Below are positions 22,508-33,459 of a stretch of 64,000 nt of DNA, piece after piece. Below the pieces are notes generated by a model that saw only the letters and a list, made by a program, of their open reading frames with translations, made no database searches and was not told where the DNA came from. The stretch covers positions 38,786-102,785 of the forward strand of contig JADNRY010000217.1 of NCBI GenBank assembly GCA_015501585.1, written 5' to 3'. Both the position numbers and the translations under genes were made by a program. Each line of letters starts with the position of its first letter. Positions within the stretch are counted from its first letter, which is position 1. The stretch is from Rhodocollybia butyracea. Taxonomy: Eukaryota; Basidiomycota; Agaricomycetes; Agaricales; Omphalotaceae.

Positions 22508-22947
22508 TTATGAAGATCCCACTTCCCTGGGGCTTCTCGGGGCTTCTCTACGACTTCCCTGGGCCTTCTTGGGGCTTCTCTACGACTTCCCTGGGACTTC
22601 TTGGGGCTTCTCTACGACTTCCCTGGGACTTCTTGGGGCTTCTCTACGACTTCCCTGGGACTTCTCGGGGCTTCTCTACAGCTTCTCTACAACTTTCCTA
22701 GGGCTTCCCTGGGAGACATAGATGACCTAATGTACATAGGATATCTGGAGAGACTAAAGAACCACAGCAACATGAGGCCCACTTAAAGCAAACCCTACAC
22801 TTCCTACAGGCACTTCAAAGATATAATAAAGAGACATAGGAATTGACCTCAAAACCTAGGGTGCCAAAGTAACTTGGGCACCTTGGATAGCCTCTGCACC
22901 ATGAGGTGAACCTTGGAAAGCCTAGGTCAGAAGTGTTTTTCCTGATG
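22508..22947. repeat. Minisatellite (CTTCTCTACGACTTCCCTGG units) ending in TTTTCCTGATG
   Basis: About six 32-bp units of GGGACTTCTTGGGGCTTCTC plus TACGACTTCCCT span 22508-22715. A CCTAGG-containing tail then ends with TTTTTCCTGATG at 22947. That terminus is the same as the end of the foldback elements at 7285 and 39939, suggesting a related but rearranged element. Confidence 0.6.
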
Positions 22948-23255
22948 GGGTAGAGATGGGTAAAGCCCTGGGTCAACAACCCGATGGAGTCTCATTCCAT
23001 AAAACTAGGTACTTATATACCATACAACTGTATACTACACTATATAAGGGAATTGACTTGCTATAAGTCCAGGCAAGTCATTATGAGTCATTTAGAATCA
23101 TTGCACAGTCATGCACAGTCAATGACTCAATGCACAGTAACTATGTACTACAAATGAGTCAATGCAATATTGACACATTATGACTCCAGTCCATATGAGT
23201 CAGTTCAGGTTTGTACACGGAGGCACTTGCAAATATTCCAGTCCAAATTCCTACA
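22946..23255 (-). repeat. Solo-LTR-like repeat with TGA(C/G)TCA motifs (copy 1, minus orientation)
   Basis: On the minus strand it starts TGTAGGAATTTGG and ends near CTCTACCCCA, the TG...CA form of an LTR of about 310 bp. It contains at least four TGAGTCA/TGACTCA words and a TATATA word. The same sequence in plus orientation lies at 55596-55911. No target duplication was found, so exact ends are uncertain. Confidence 0.55.
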
Positions 23256-24527
23256 ATATACTCTTAATCCCCGCAGGATATCAGGATTCAGTCATCCAGC
23301 TCCACTGTAAAATTATGCTTAATGCTGCTGCGCAGCAATCCCTGACTACAAGCCAGATCAATGTCTAGGCTGACACTCCCTGTGTCTATGTTACTCACAT
23401 TAAATTCACCATTGCCAGCTTTATATTTCATCTTTGCTTTCAATTAGGAGGTGAGGTGCTTCTGTTGTAGTTGTTGGGCTGCTGATCACACACTGATATG
23501 AAGGCCAAGTAACATAGAACTGGCAGTATTGTGGAGGAGTATGGGAGTCTGCTGATAGACTCGGAGGTTGTCAGTCGAGCCTGGGAAAGCAGTCTAACTG
23601 TAAAAGAAAGAAGACGACATGTCCACAGACTGCGAAGCCTTATCAAGTAGCGAGTAAAGAAGATAAGATAAGAATACATTTAACTTTGATTAAGTATATG
23701 TGCACTGTTGCTACACTGTAGACAACAGCGGACGCCTGAAAGACTGGCTCGTTGGCCTCTGAGAGATGACAGTTCCGGACAAAGGGGGAAAAGTGTTGAT
23801 TTCTACTTGACAGTCTACTTTATACAAACTTTATATGACAGCAAAGTAACTACATAATATAAGCAAACAAAGAAAAGAAGTATAATGACAATGTGATGGA
23901 AAAGAAAGTTTATTATCCTTGAGTTGGTCCAATCCGTTCCCTGAAATCCTCAATCGGCAAACAGGATCAGGATACCGCTTGGCATGATCCTCCGACACCA
24001 GCTAACAGAGGGGACTGTAAGCCTGCCGTGGCTTACCACACTTAAACCGCCAAGATGTGCTTATATACAATCCAGAGGCTGAACACATAGTGTGTGTTTA
24101 TACTGCCGTTTTGGCGTAACGGTCAAAGCTGCTGGATTGTGACAAAGACCCACTTACGGGGAGTAGCCTGTCCAATACTTGCTCAAGGTATTGTGATGTC
24201 GGTGGCGGTCCGGATCCTGCTACCAATCGAGTGTGCGCAAAGTAACTTGTGCACATACTTGCATCAGCAGTTTCACAACGCTATGGGGGGTGTAGGGCAC
24301 TTTTTTCCCATACTAATTCCACAGAGCTCCCACATCCCCATGGGTCCCACACTCATCCACATCCACCACAACTCTAAGGGGACATCTGATGCGAGTTCAG
24401 ATGAAAACTTTATAGCATTAATAAAGAGCGACTCAAGATGAAAGACTGCATTTGTGCTAGACTTACTATATATATGTGAATGACCAAGTGAATGAGCTAT
24501 GATCATTCAAACAAAACATGTTAAACA
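23256..24527. other. Intergenic, no gene recognised
   Basis: Short frames only. Nothing similar to known coding families was seen before the Copia element. Confidence 0.4.
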
Positions 24528-24532
24528 ACAAC

Positions 24533-24954
24533 TATTAGAGGTTGATCGATAAGGCAGACAGTGTACTCTACACTGTTAGTTGGCTCTGGTCACACAGACA
24601 CAGAGGAGACGAAGGTCCAGACACAGACACAAACAGAGAAAACACAACTTGATATTTCACAAGTACATACAGTCTTAAATACGAGTCCAGCGAGTTAATA
24701 ATAAGTACAACGCGTGAAGCGTTCACAGACAGAGTGAGAGTAATAAGACGAGAGTGGAATGGAGCACAAGGTAAGTAAGTAAGAATAGACGAGAGCACGA
24801 TAATAAAGCAATGGCGAGTGGGCAGGATAAAGATAGTACAACTAGTTCACATACCAGTAGTTACAGCGAGAGAGAACGTTCCATAGATAGTAACGAAGTG
24901 AGAAGACTGTTCCATAGTAAGTATAATGAAGTTGATAGATGACGAAGTCCAACA
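24533..24954 (-). repeat. 3' LTR of the Copia element
   Basis: 422 bp, bounded by the ACAAC target duplication on the left and by a polypurine tract (TGAGGAGGAG on the minus strand, complement of 24955-24964) on the right, as expected for the primer of plus-strand synthesis. Confidence 0.92.
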
Positions 24955-24961
24955 CTCCTCC

Positions 24962-27900
24962 TCAAACCTTTGCAAGTCCCATAGACGATGCGAAGTGTTT
25001 GGCTTTTGCTGAAGTCAAAGCCTTGGTGAAAATGTCTGCCGTCATGTCCTCGGTTGGACAGTAAGTAAGTCGAATGTTACCTTCTTCAATAGCATACCGA
25101 ATGAAATGATACCATATGTCAATGTGTTTGGTCCGTGCATGAAACCTGTCATCTTTCGCTAAAGCAATGGCTGATTGGTTGTCCGAGTGAAGTGTGATAG
25201 GTCCGGCGATTGGAGTGAACAACTCGGAGATGAGGTTTCGAAGCCAAATTGCTTCCTTGGCTGCATGCGTGAGAGCGACGTACTCTGCTTCTGTAGTGGA
25301 TAGAGAGATGGTGTCCTGTCGCTTTGATGACCATGATACTGCTCCGCCATTAAGCATAAAAACGTATCCTGATATGGCATGTCTGTCCTCTTGGGACATT
25401 CCATCGGCGTCCGTAAATCCCTCGACAGGATGTTTCTGCACTCCTCCTGAAGTTAGCCAATAATCCCGGGTATATTTCAGATAAGCGTATACACGCCTAA
25501 GTCCGTTCCAATGAGCGATGCCTGGATTCTGTGAGAATCGGGCAAGAATGGCAACCGTATAGGTGATGTTGGGTCGTGTGGCAATGGAAAGATATTGGAG
25601 AGCACCAAGTGCTTCTTGGTAAGGCTTATCCCGCATGGCGGCAATATCATCCACAGTCTGTGGCATCTGGTCTTTGGTGAGATGAATATGGGGGTCGAAA
25701 GGAATGGAGAGTGGCTTTATGTCAGAGAATCCGTAGCGGCTAAGAATAGCATCAATGTATGATTGCTGTGATAAACGGATAGATCTGCTGTGAAGTGATC
25801 TCTGAATCTCGATTCCAAGTAGCCAATGAATTTCGCCCTGATCTGTGACCTCGATAATCGCGCTGATAGATTTCTTCAGCTGTGCCATAATTTCCAGAGT
25901 TTTGGTAACCAATGTCATATCATCCACATGGATGAAAATGATTGTGAACGGGTTGGTGCGATAGAATACGGCATGATCAAAATCTGACCGTTTGAAGCCT
26001 AGCTTTGTCATGATTTCCCTGAATCGCAAATACCATCCTCGACCTGCTTGTTTAAGTCCGTACAAGGCAAGTTTGAGTCGAAGTACTTGTCCGGGTTTTA
26101 CACCTAGATTAATGCCGGTTGGTGCCTTCATGTAGATCTTTTCGCTGTCATCAAGTTTGCCATAGAGATATGCCGATTTGACATCCATCTGATGAATGAT
26201 CCAGCTGTGTTCAGCTGCGATGCTGAGAATAGTTCTGGCTGATGCGATTTTGGCAACTGATGCAAAAGTTTCATCTGGAAAATAATCAATGTCTGGGATT
26301 TGATTAAATCCTCGCACCACAAGTCTGGCTCTGTGACTAGTAAGCCGTCCTTGTTCATCTTTCTTGGTCCGATAAACCCATTTGGATGTGAGAATGTTTG
26401 CATCCAATGGTGCCGTGACTATATCGTAAGTTCCACACTGGTTGAGTCTGGATATCTCCTTGTTCATGGCTTCTTGCCATTTCGGCCAATCAGGTCGGCG
26501 CATAGCTTCTGCAACTGATAAAGGATCTGATTCGATTTCAGATGTGACTTGTGCAAGCGATGCTGTAAGGTATCGGAGTTCCGTGTTACCCTCTGCTGAT
26601 CCTTCAATGATATCCCTGATTTTCTGAGTGGGTCGCCTGACACATTGTCCAGTAAGTTGTTCCGGCGGGATGGGCTCTGCAATTTCGTCAGGTACAGGAA
26701 TAATAGGCTGTTCCGACTCAGTGACTGATGTTTCCAAATTTTCCAAATTTCCATCCTCCTCCTCAATGAGTTGGATCTGCCTGTTGGAAATTGTTACATT
26801 CCGTTCCCTGGTAACTGTTCGTCGCTGTGGCCAATAGATAAAATATCCGTTAGATTCCGTGTCTATACCTATCCATCTTCCTTCTTGTGCCTGTGGTTCG
26901 AATTTTCCTGGCTCTTTCTCCTTCTTTACATACACTATGCTCCCGAATATTTGAAAGTTAGAAATGTCGGGTTTTTGATTGAACCGTTTTTCGTATGGTG
27001 TCGCCATATTTATTCCCTTCTTTGGTGTCCTGTTCCAAATATAAACCACGTACTTCATCATAAATCCCCATAGCCATTTAGGGAGTCCTGATGAAATGAT
27101 TAGACTTCGTACTGCATTCAGTAGAGTCCAATGAGTGCGTTCCGCTATGCCGTTATGTTCCGGAGTGTCATGCACCATTAATCTCCGCTGGGTGCCAAGT
27201 CGTTCCAGGTACTGATTAAATTCTCGGCTAAGAAACTCTCCCCCTCGATCAGAGTGAAGAATTTTAACAGTGATGCCATATTGAGTCTGGAGATTGGTTT
27301 GAATAATGACATACTGGGTGAATGCTTCATCCTTGCTTTTCAGCAATGGTTCCTCTAACCATAGAGTCGCCTCGTCGACTATGGTGAGGGCATAAGTGCA
27401 ACGGTTGATAGTCTGAACTGATGCGGGTCCCCAGACGTCCATGTGAAAAACATCTCCATAATTCTCCGCTCATGGAGAAGACCGTAATTTTGCAATCGGA
27501 AATCTTGCTGCCTTAGCTAGCAAGCATGTACGGCATTCCGGCTCGTCCATGTGAGATTTATCCAATCTCATCCCATTGATCTGGTTGTGTGCGAATAAGT
27601 GCTTAATATAAGCATAGTTCTGATGGCCTAAGATGCAGTGGGCGTCATAGAGTGATACCAGTCGATCTTTGGCAACATAAGCATATTCCTCCATGGGAAT
27701 CTGGTAGAGTCCGTGGATCTTCGGAATACGTGCAACGATCCTGTTGTTGGGGTCAGTCATGGTGAGTAAACCATTCCCAATGTGGATATTGTATCCATCA
27801 TCATCGAGTTTTCCCAAGGAAATAAGAGTGTTGGGAATGTTGGGGCATAGGAGGGCATTATGAAGCGGGACGTTTCGAGTATTGCCGTGGTTATCAATTG

Positions 27901-28485
27901 GAATATCCAAATGAAGCGTACCTGCCATGCTAGAATTAAAAGTTCCGGCATTGGCTGCTTGAATGACTTTAGTCAGAATAGACTTTAGATCTTGGAGGCT
28001 GTCCTCCATAGGAGTCATGTGGCTCGAACATCCGGAATCAAATAGTATAGCCCCTCGGCTATGTGCTCCCATCATTGCTGTTTCGTGTTCATCAGCAATA
28101 TCATTGAAATCAAATGTGAGATATGTTTCTGCTGTATTTGGGGACATCTGGAAAGATGCCGTTGAGTTTCCAAGCTCGGTGTAGGATTTGGCGGGAGGAA
28201 AGACGAAGCTGGTGTCCGATGACAACTCAATGGCTGCCCAAGATGATTCTGGGACTTCTTCAATCTGTGATGAAGATGCGGTTTCCTTCCCCTTTGGCCT
28301 AGATCTCCAATTTCCATCTGATTTCTTCCCCTCTTTTGGCTCGTGAGTTTCCCTACTCTCTTTGGCTTGATTAGCCTGTGGCCGTTTAGGCAATGGACAT
28401 GTGCTCGCAAAATGTCCTTTCCCTCCACAATTAAAACATGCGGAAGTAGACCTGTTAGGTCCGCTTGGTTTCGAGTTTCCTCGGC
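24962..28485 (-). pseudogene. Copia pol region: knuckle, protease, integrase, RT, RNase H
   Basis: The frame begins around the zinc knuckle CFNCGGKGHFASTCP (near 28430). The protease motif LFDSGCSSHM follows near 28040. A gag-pre-integrase HHCC domain comes next (LGHQNYAYIKHL then CRTC near 27550). An in-frame TGA at 27470-27472 (SP-stop-AENYGDVF) lies where related elements have Arg. Downstream, 826 codons are open: integrase with HSDRGGEF and EHNGIAER, RT with LKLALYGLKQAGRGWY and the active-site variant FIHVDDMT (about residue 505), and RNase H with LSTTEAEYVAL and TKHIDIWYH. The final stop is at 24962-24964. Restoring one codon would give a continuous pol, so the copy is only lightly damaged. 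Confidence 0.9.
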
Positions 28486-29784
28486 CCTAGAAAATCCCCT
28501 CTGAGAAAATACTCGACCTCGGAATCCACCTCGACCTCGGGAATTTCCCGCATAGTTAGCCGATTCCTTCTTCTCCTTGTTGTGATGACTAGCACTACGT
28601 ACGTGTCCCTGTGCTTCTGCACGAATGGTGGCAATCAATTCCTGTGTTGCCAGTTTCTTGTCGGTTCGAGATGTGACTACAACAAGTGCGTTTATGGTGG
28701 GTCTGAATTGGTTGGGGATAGAGGATATGATGGTGTTGTTGAACATTTCATCGCTAAATTTGATGCCGCGGGGTTCAAGACTGTCTCGGATCTCCAACAT
28801 AGTGTCTAGGTGTTTGTTAACCCTAGATGGTTCATAGCAACGCATGGTGTGAAGCTGTCTCTGCAGATGTGATTCTGTGAGCGCATTTTTGGAGTCAAAA
28901 TCAGCGATTAAATTTGTCCACACATCACAAGTGTTGGTATAATTTTTATACCTTTGAAAAATGCCATCCGATAATCTGCCAATTAAAGCATTTAGCAAAT
29001 CTGTATCAGATGATTTATCTCCTGTATTTCGGGCTTCTCATGTGTCTGTTGCTTCATGGGGGTTCCATGTGAGGTACTTGCCATAATTTATGGACTTTGC
29101 AGCTAATTCTACTCGACTTTTCCATGTGTCCCAGTTCGATCCATCCGGTTTAAGGGTGGTGACCTTGTCAAAAGCTGTCAGTGCTTTGGACATCTCGTCG
29201 TCAGATGAATAGCTATCTGATTCTTCTTTGTCTGATGATCCTGGATCGTCTCCGTCAGATGGTGGTGAGCTGTGAGGTAAATCTGATTTTGGGATCAAAG
29301 GAGTATCGTGATCTGATGGTATTGGTGATGGAGCTGGTGGGGGCGGCGGTGGTGGCTGCGGCTTTGATTGTGTTGGTTGTGATTGAGAGGCCTGTGATGC
29401 TTGTGATGATGCCCTTGATATTTTCTGGGCAGGCTGCTGTGGAGGTGATGTTGGTGCCGCTGGTTTGGGTACTGCGGCTTTCTCCTGGGATTTTTCAATT
29501 CTGTGTGCTATTCCAGATGTTATTTCTGGTATGTCTTCTGTAGGACTGGGTATGTCGTATCTGTTTGGACAGATTTTCCGGTTACAAAATTTGTATTTTC
29601 CTGTCTGTAAGCTGTTGTAACAATCTTGGTATTTTGTTGGAATCCAAAGATGTGGTCTTAGGGCACAAGGAAGCTCTGGGTTGTTGGCGGCAACTGGCTT
29701 AGTTGTGGCTGAAGCTCGTGTGGATGGTTTCGATGAGCTGGGTTGTTGTGACATCAACAATGGTGTCTGGGATGGTGGCGTCAA
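28480..29784 (-). pseudogene. Copia gag, one nonsense codon and a frameshift
   Basis: The ATG at 29784 starts a Pro/Gln/Ser-rich N-terminal region (poly-Pro near residue 150) followed by KPDGSNWDTWKSRVELAAKS, the Copia gag core (UBN2-like). An in-frame TGA at 29038-29040 separates it from the rest of the core (LLNALIGRLSDGIFQRYKNY, DVWTNLIADFDSKN, LHTMRCYEPSRVNKHLD). The Arg/Gly-rich stretch GRGGFRGRVFSQRG then shifts frame near 28485 relative to the zinc knuckle. The stop is TGA where CGA (Arg) is likely. Gag forms the particle that packages element RNA; this copy would make only the N-terminal 248 residues. Confidence 0.88.
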
Positions 29785-29796
29785 TGGTTAGGCTCG

Positions 29797-29808
29797 GGGC
29801 CCATAACC
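29797..29808 (-). promoter_or_regulatory. Candidate primer binding site of the Copia element
   Basis: Immediately inside the 5' LTR on the minus strand reads GGTTATGGGCCC, the expected position for tRNA-primed minus-strand synthesis. I did not assign the tRNA. Confidence 0.5.
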
Positions 29809-30181
29809 TATTAGAGGTTGATTGATAAGGCAGACAGTGTACTCTACACTGTTAGTTGGCTCTGGTCACACAGACACAGAGGAGACGAAGGTCCAGACAC
29901 AGACACAAACAGAGAAAACACAACTTGATATTTCACAAGTACATACAGTCTTAAATATGAGTCCAGCGAGTTAATAATAAGTACAACGCGTGAAGCGTTC
30001 ACAGACAGAGTGAGAGTAATAAGACGAGAGTGGAATGGAGCACAAGGTAAGTAAGTAAGAATAGACGAGAGCACGATAATAAAGCAATGGCGAGTGGGCA
30101 GGATAAAGATAGTACAACTAGTTCACATACCAGTAGTTACAGCGAGAGAGAACGTTCCATAGATAGTAACGAAGTGAGAAG

Positions 30182-30333
30182 TGTAAGAGCCCTGACTCTT
30201 AATGCCTCAGACCATGAGCAAGATCTCGTTCTATTAGAGAAATAGACCGAAACGAGTATGTGGTACGAGGATAAGAGTAGACTAATTATGTAATATCGGC
30301 GCTAACGGCAATGAACGTGCCGTAGGCGTTACA
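30182..30333 (-). repeat. 3' LTR of the nested gag-only element
   Basis: 152 bp starting TGTAAGAGCCC and ending GGCGTTACA on the plus strand. No difference from the other LTR was seen. Confidence 0.92.
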
Positions 30334-30429
30334 CATGCCCCCTAGATTGACCCCACAGGTCCATCTTACCCAAAAAAAAACAAAAGAGAAAGATGGAAAA
30401 GGGAAAACATAACAAAGAGAAACATACAG

Positions 30430-31464
30430 TCATCTAATAGGTAACGTACGATGTAGTATGCTGGCAATTTCCATAAGCGAAGAAGAAGAGAAAGTGTCCT
30501 GTGTAAATCGCCGGATTCTCTGGATGCTGACACTAAGTCCGGATTGAGATGGTGGTGGCACAGTGGAGACAGTAGATCTCCAGCGCCATGAATGGGAGCA
30601 TTGATTGGGAGCACAAATATGGTGATGGGGAGTTTCAGTGGGTGAAGGTGATGGCATGAGTGTACCAGATTGGGATGGGCAACGACTTGAACGAAGCAAG
30701 AGCGAACCAAACGCACCATACACATTGTGTTTGACACGTTTACGAAGGCCTGTTGGTGGAACGGCAGTCACAGGGGCAACATAAGGCACAGGTGTACACT
30801 CGGTTGGAGTGTTTGAGAGATGAACACGATCTGGCAGTGCTTCAGCTGTGTGTTCGAGCCCCATGACATGTTCATCCATGAATACTTCAAGTTTCCGGCC
30901 TGCTTTCCGCAGTTCAGCCACCTCCCGTGCAAACTCTGAGGTTGGTTGGAGTTGAAGTGAAGGGGAAGTGGGTTTGGAGGGTGAAACCAATGTCAGAGCG
31001 TGTGGAGATGATTTCGATGTGTTCGACGCATTCAAAGCGAGCGTGGGAGTCGGTGATGAGGCAGTAGGAGCAGTCAAAGGTGATGGAGAACTCGGAGCAG
31101 GAGGTGGTGTTTGAGATTTGGACAGTTCCATCCCAAACTCTTCTCCCAGTCTCTTAATAGACTCTATCATCTGAAAACAGACCTCTGCCTGAAAACCTTC
31201 CTCCTTCACTGCCCAGCAACATCTTAATGTTGAATCCTGCACCACTGCCTCTGCCAAATCCCTACCAGCCACTGAAAGACCATGTTGTTCCCAGAGCTGC
31301 TTAAAGTTGACTAGCAGCTGTTGAATTCCCTGGGAGGAGAAGTCCAGGATCCCAGAGATGTGTGAGAGAGGATCATGAGGGAACATAGAAAAAATTTGAG
31401 AAAGAAAAGAGTAAGCCAGAGTCATGACAGAGTCATGGCTTGAGTTGTGCTGTTGTGTGGTCAT
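30430..31464 (-). CDS. Gag-like protein of the nested element (344 aa)
   Basis: The single ORF starts at an ATG (complement of 31462-31464) just inside the 5' LTR and ends near the 3' LTR. Residues 1-105 are a compact helical region (GLSVAGRDLAEAVVQDSTLR), residues 110-165 a Ser/Pro/Thr-rich linker, residues 170-210 a charged helix (AREVAELRKAGRKLEVFMDE), and the tail is Arg/Ser-rich. No CCHC knuckle, protease, integrase or RT motif is present. Its position in an LTR-bounded unit makes a Gag role the best guess; no family was recognised from sequence. The frame is intact. Confidence 0.6.
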   Translation of the reverse strand: MTTQQHNSSHDSVMTLAYSFLSQIFSMFPHDPLSHISGILDFSSQGIQQLLVNFKQLWEQHGLSVAGRDLAEAVVQDSTLRCCWAVKEEGFQAEVCFQMIESIKRLGEEFGMELSKSQTPPPAPSSPSPLTAPTASSPTPTLALNASNTSKSSPHALTLVSPSKPTSPSLQLQPTSEFAREVAELRKAGRKLEVFMDEHVMGLEHTAEALPDRVHLSNTPTECTPVPYVAPVTAVPPTGLRKRVKHNVYGAFGSLLLRSSRCPSQSGTLMPSPSPTETPHHHICAPNQCSHSWRWRSTVSTVPPPSQSGLSVSIQRIRRFTQDTFSSSSLMEIASILHRTLPIR

Positions 31465-31507
31465 ATTGCTGTAATAGTCCTATTCAGGACAAGGTTGCTC
31501 AAAAAAG

Positions 31508-31659
31508 TGTAAGAGCCCTGACTCTTAATGCCTCAGACCATGAGCAAGATCTCGTTCTATTAGAGAAATAGACCGAAACGAGTATGTGGTACGAGGATAA
31601 GAGTAGACTAATTATGTAATATCGGCGCTAACGGCAATGAACGTGCCGTAGGCGTTACA
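31508..31659 (-). repeat. 5' LTR of the nested gag-only element
   Basis: 152-bp partner of the LTR at 30182, followed directly by the AGAAG duplication. Confidence 0.92.
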
Positions 31660-31793
31660 AGAAGACTGTTCCATAGTAAGTATAATGAAGTTGATAGATG
31701 ACGAAGTCCAACAACAACTTGATCACTCTTCAAATGTGTAGCTATAAAGTTTGGGTTGATGAGAGCATCTCAGTTTGATCTCAGTTTTAACAG

Positions 31794-31930
31794 TGAGGTG
31801 GGAGATCCCAACCTCAGTGAGAAGTATCATAGAGAACATGGATGAATACAACTGAGTGGCCATGAACATGCGTGAAAGGCTATATACTGACAGCAAACTC
31901 CGGCCTGGAATGCCAAAATCCCCTACTCCA
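31794..31930 (+). repeat. 137-bp direct repeat flanking a giant hairpin (left copy)
   Basis: TGAGGTGGGAGATCCCAACC to CCCCTACTCCA is repeated at 33323-33459 with a handful of differences. Both copies are in the same orientation on either side of the 752-bp hairpin, which resembles a terminally repeated unit, but no TG...CA ends or TSD were found. Confidence 0.75.
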
Positions 31931-32290
31931 TGTGCCCCATACAAAACATGGTGACATCCTTGTTGCCTATGGCCTACCAAATACCTAAACAATGAAAACA
32001 AAGCCTTCCATCTGCTAAACCTTCCCCCTACACTGCAAACCCAAAACAACTAATCCCAGTCCAAGATCCTAAGTCCTAACCAAACTCTCAGGCTTTTCCA
32101 CAACCATTTTGGGCAAAGTCAACGCTAGATTCCCCCAGGTCTAATCTGCAATGTACCCCCCTCAGGTGTCTAGGCATATCCATCTTGAGTTGGCAAAATC
32201 TAAATGCAAGTCATGGAGCAGTTCCATCGAGTCGAGGCACAATGCGGCGTGTTGAATAGAAGAATGATGGTTATGTAAATCCTTTTCAAG

Positions 32291-33042
32291 TGACACACGA
32301 GAAGGGTAAAAAATTCTGCTCGGCAGATATGCGATCCAATTCTTGACATTTTGGCGGATCTTTCCCCTACATAGAATTTGTTACTGAACTTTGTATATTC
32401 AATACAATAGATAACTTGTGTGAAATCTCCCATTTTAGTATATCATTTTACAAAATTGAAAGATTAACTGAATTTAGACAAATATACGCTATCAAATAAG
32501 TCACAGAATGCTCCTAAATCCAGGTAGCTGAAAAGACAATTAAAATTTCTCGTATCTTGAGTTGCGAAAAGTTAGAGTTTGGCTGGTTTTTCCCATGTGC
32601 GTAATTATTCAATTCCAATTGTCTTTTCCCTCAAGCCAAAAAGGCCGCTGAAATAATCAGTTCAGTTTTGTTGGATGGTTTTCAGCGGCCTTTTCGGCTT
32701 GAGGGAAAAGACAATTGGAATTGAATAATTACGCACATGGGAAAAACTAGCCAAACTCTAACTTTTCACAACTCAAGATACGAGAAATTTTAATTGTCTT
32801 TTCAGCTACCTGGATTTAGGAGCATTCTGTGACTTATTTGATAGCGTATATTTGTCTAAATTCAGTTAATCTTTCAATTTTGTAAAATGATATACTAAAA
32901 TGGGAGATTTCACACAAGTTATCTATTGTATCGAATACACAAAGTTCAGTAACAAATTCTATGTATGTGAAAGTTCCGCCAAAATATCAACAATCAGATG
33001 GCAATTCTGCCGAGCAGAATGTTTTATCCTTTTGGTGTGTGA
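32291..33042. mobile_element. Giant foldback hairpin, arms about 363 bp, loop 26 bp
   Basis: The left arm (32291-32653) is the reverse complement of the right arm (32680-33042). The inner ~290 bp of the arms is nearly perfect and the outer 70 bp more diverged. The loop is the only unpaired part. Each arm carries a short frame starting MGDFTQVIYCIEYTKFSNKF because the arms are copies, not because they are genes. Transcription through it would give a long double-stranded RNA. Confidence 0.9.
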
Positions 33043-33322
33043 ATGGCGAGTCTGCGGCGGCAGGGATGGAAATGGACAGTAGAGGTGTGAATGTCAATGA
33101 AAGAATGTGAAAACAACGTGTCGGCCATAGATAAGATGTCTGGCAGTACAGCTGCACTGGCGATGGACTGAAAAAAGTCTCCAAATGTGATGGATTGATG
33201 TCGACAAGTTCAGATGACAATTGGTGAGAAAGACGACTGCGAGCGAAGAAAATGGCTGAAAAAAAACAGTGTCAATGGTCTGAAAGAGTATGAAAGCACA
33301 AATCACACTCTCATCACCATAA

Positions 33323-33459
33323 TGAGGTGGGAGATCCCAACCTCAGTGGGAAGTATCATAGAGAACATGGATGAATACAACTGAGTGGCTATGAACATGC
33401 ATGAAAGGCTATATACTGACAGTTAACTCTGGGCTGGAACGCCACAATCCCCTACTCCA
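33323..33459 (+). repeat. 137-bp direct repeat flanking a giant hairpin (right copy)
   Basis: Partner of the repeat at 31794-31930. The copies differ at scattered sites (for example GGCCATGAAC versus GGCTATGAAC). Confidence 0.75.

Larger units (their letters stand above)
30182..31659 (-). mobile_element. Nested gag-only (TR-GAG-like) LTR retrotransposon, AGAAG TSD
   Basis: Two apparently identical 152-bp LTRs (30182-30333 and 31508-31659; TGTAAC...CTTACA on the coding strand) bound a 1,174-bp interior. The 5-bp duplication AGAAG is exact. A purine tract (AGGGGGCATG, minus strand, complement of 30334-30343) abuts the 3' LTR. Only one ORF is present and no pol domain exists, so the element must borrow enzymes in trans. 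Identical LTRs indicate very recent insertion, younger than the host Copia copy. Confidence 0.92.
24533..31713 (-). mobile_element. Ty1/Copia LTR retrotransposon with nested insertion, 5-bp TSD
   Basis: Both ends are exact: TATTAGAGG...TCCAACA on the plus strand (TGTTGGA...CTAATA on the coding strand), flanked by ACAAC at 24528-24532 and 31714-31718. LTRs are 422 bp once the nested element is removed. Coding order on the minus strand is gag, CCHC knuckle, protease, integrase, RT and RNase H, which is the Copia order. The two LTRs differ at only a few positions, and the two I noted are both CG versus TG, so insertion was fairly recent. Two stops and one frame change prevent a full polyprotein. 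A third copy of the LTR lies alone at 63116-63537. Confidence 0.95.
29809..31713 (-). repeat. 5' LTR of the Copia element, split by a nested LTR element
   Basis: The LTR occupies 29809-30181 and 31665-31713; 373 plus 49 bp equals the 422 bp of the other LTR. The break carries an AGAAG duplication (30177-30181 and 31660-31664), present once (GTGAGAAGACTG) in the uninterrupted LTRs at 24533 and 63116. Confidence 0.93.

Noticed and set aside
25149..26766. Other ORFs overlapping Copia pol on both strands.
   Set aside because: Shadows of the long pol frame.
32200..33082. Two similar ORFs (MGDFTQVIYCIEYTKF) on opposite strands as a duplicated gene.
   Set aside because: They are the two arms of the hairpin; similarity follows from the inverted repeat.
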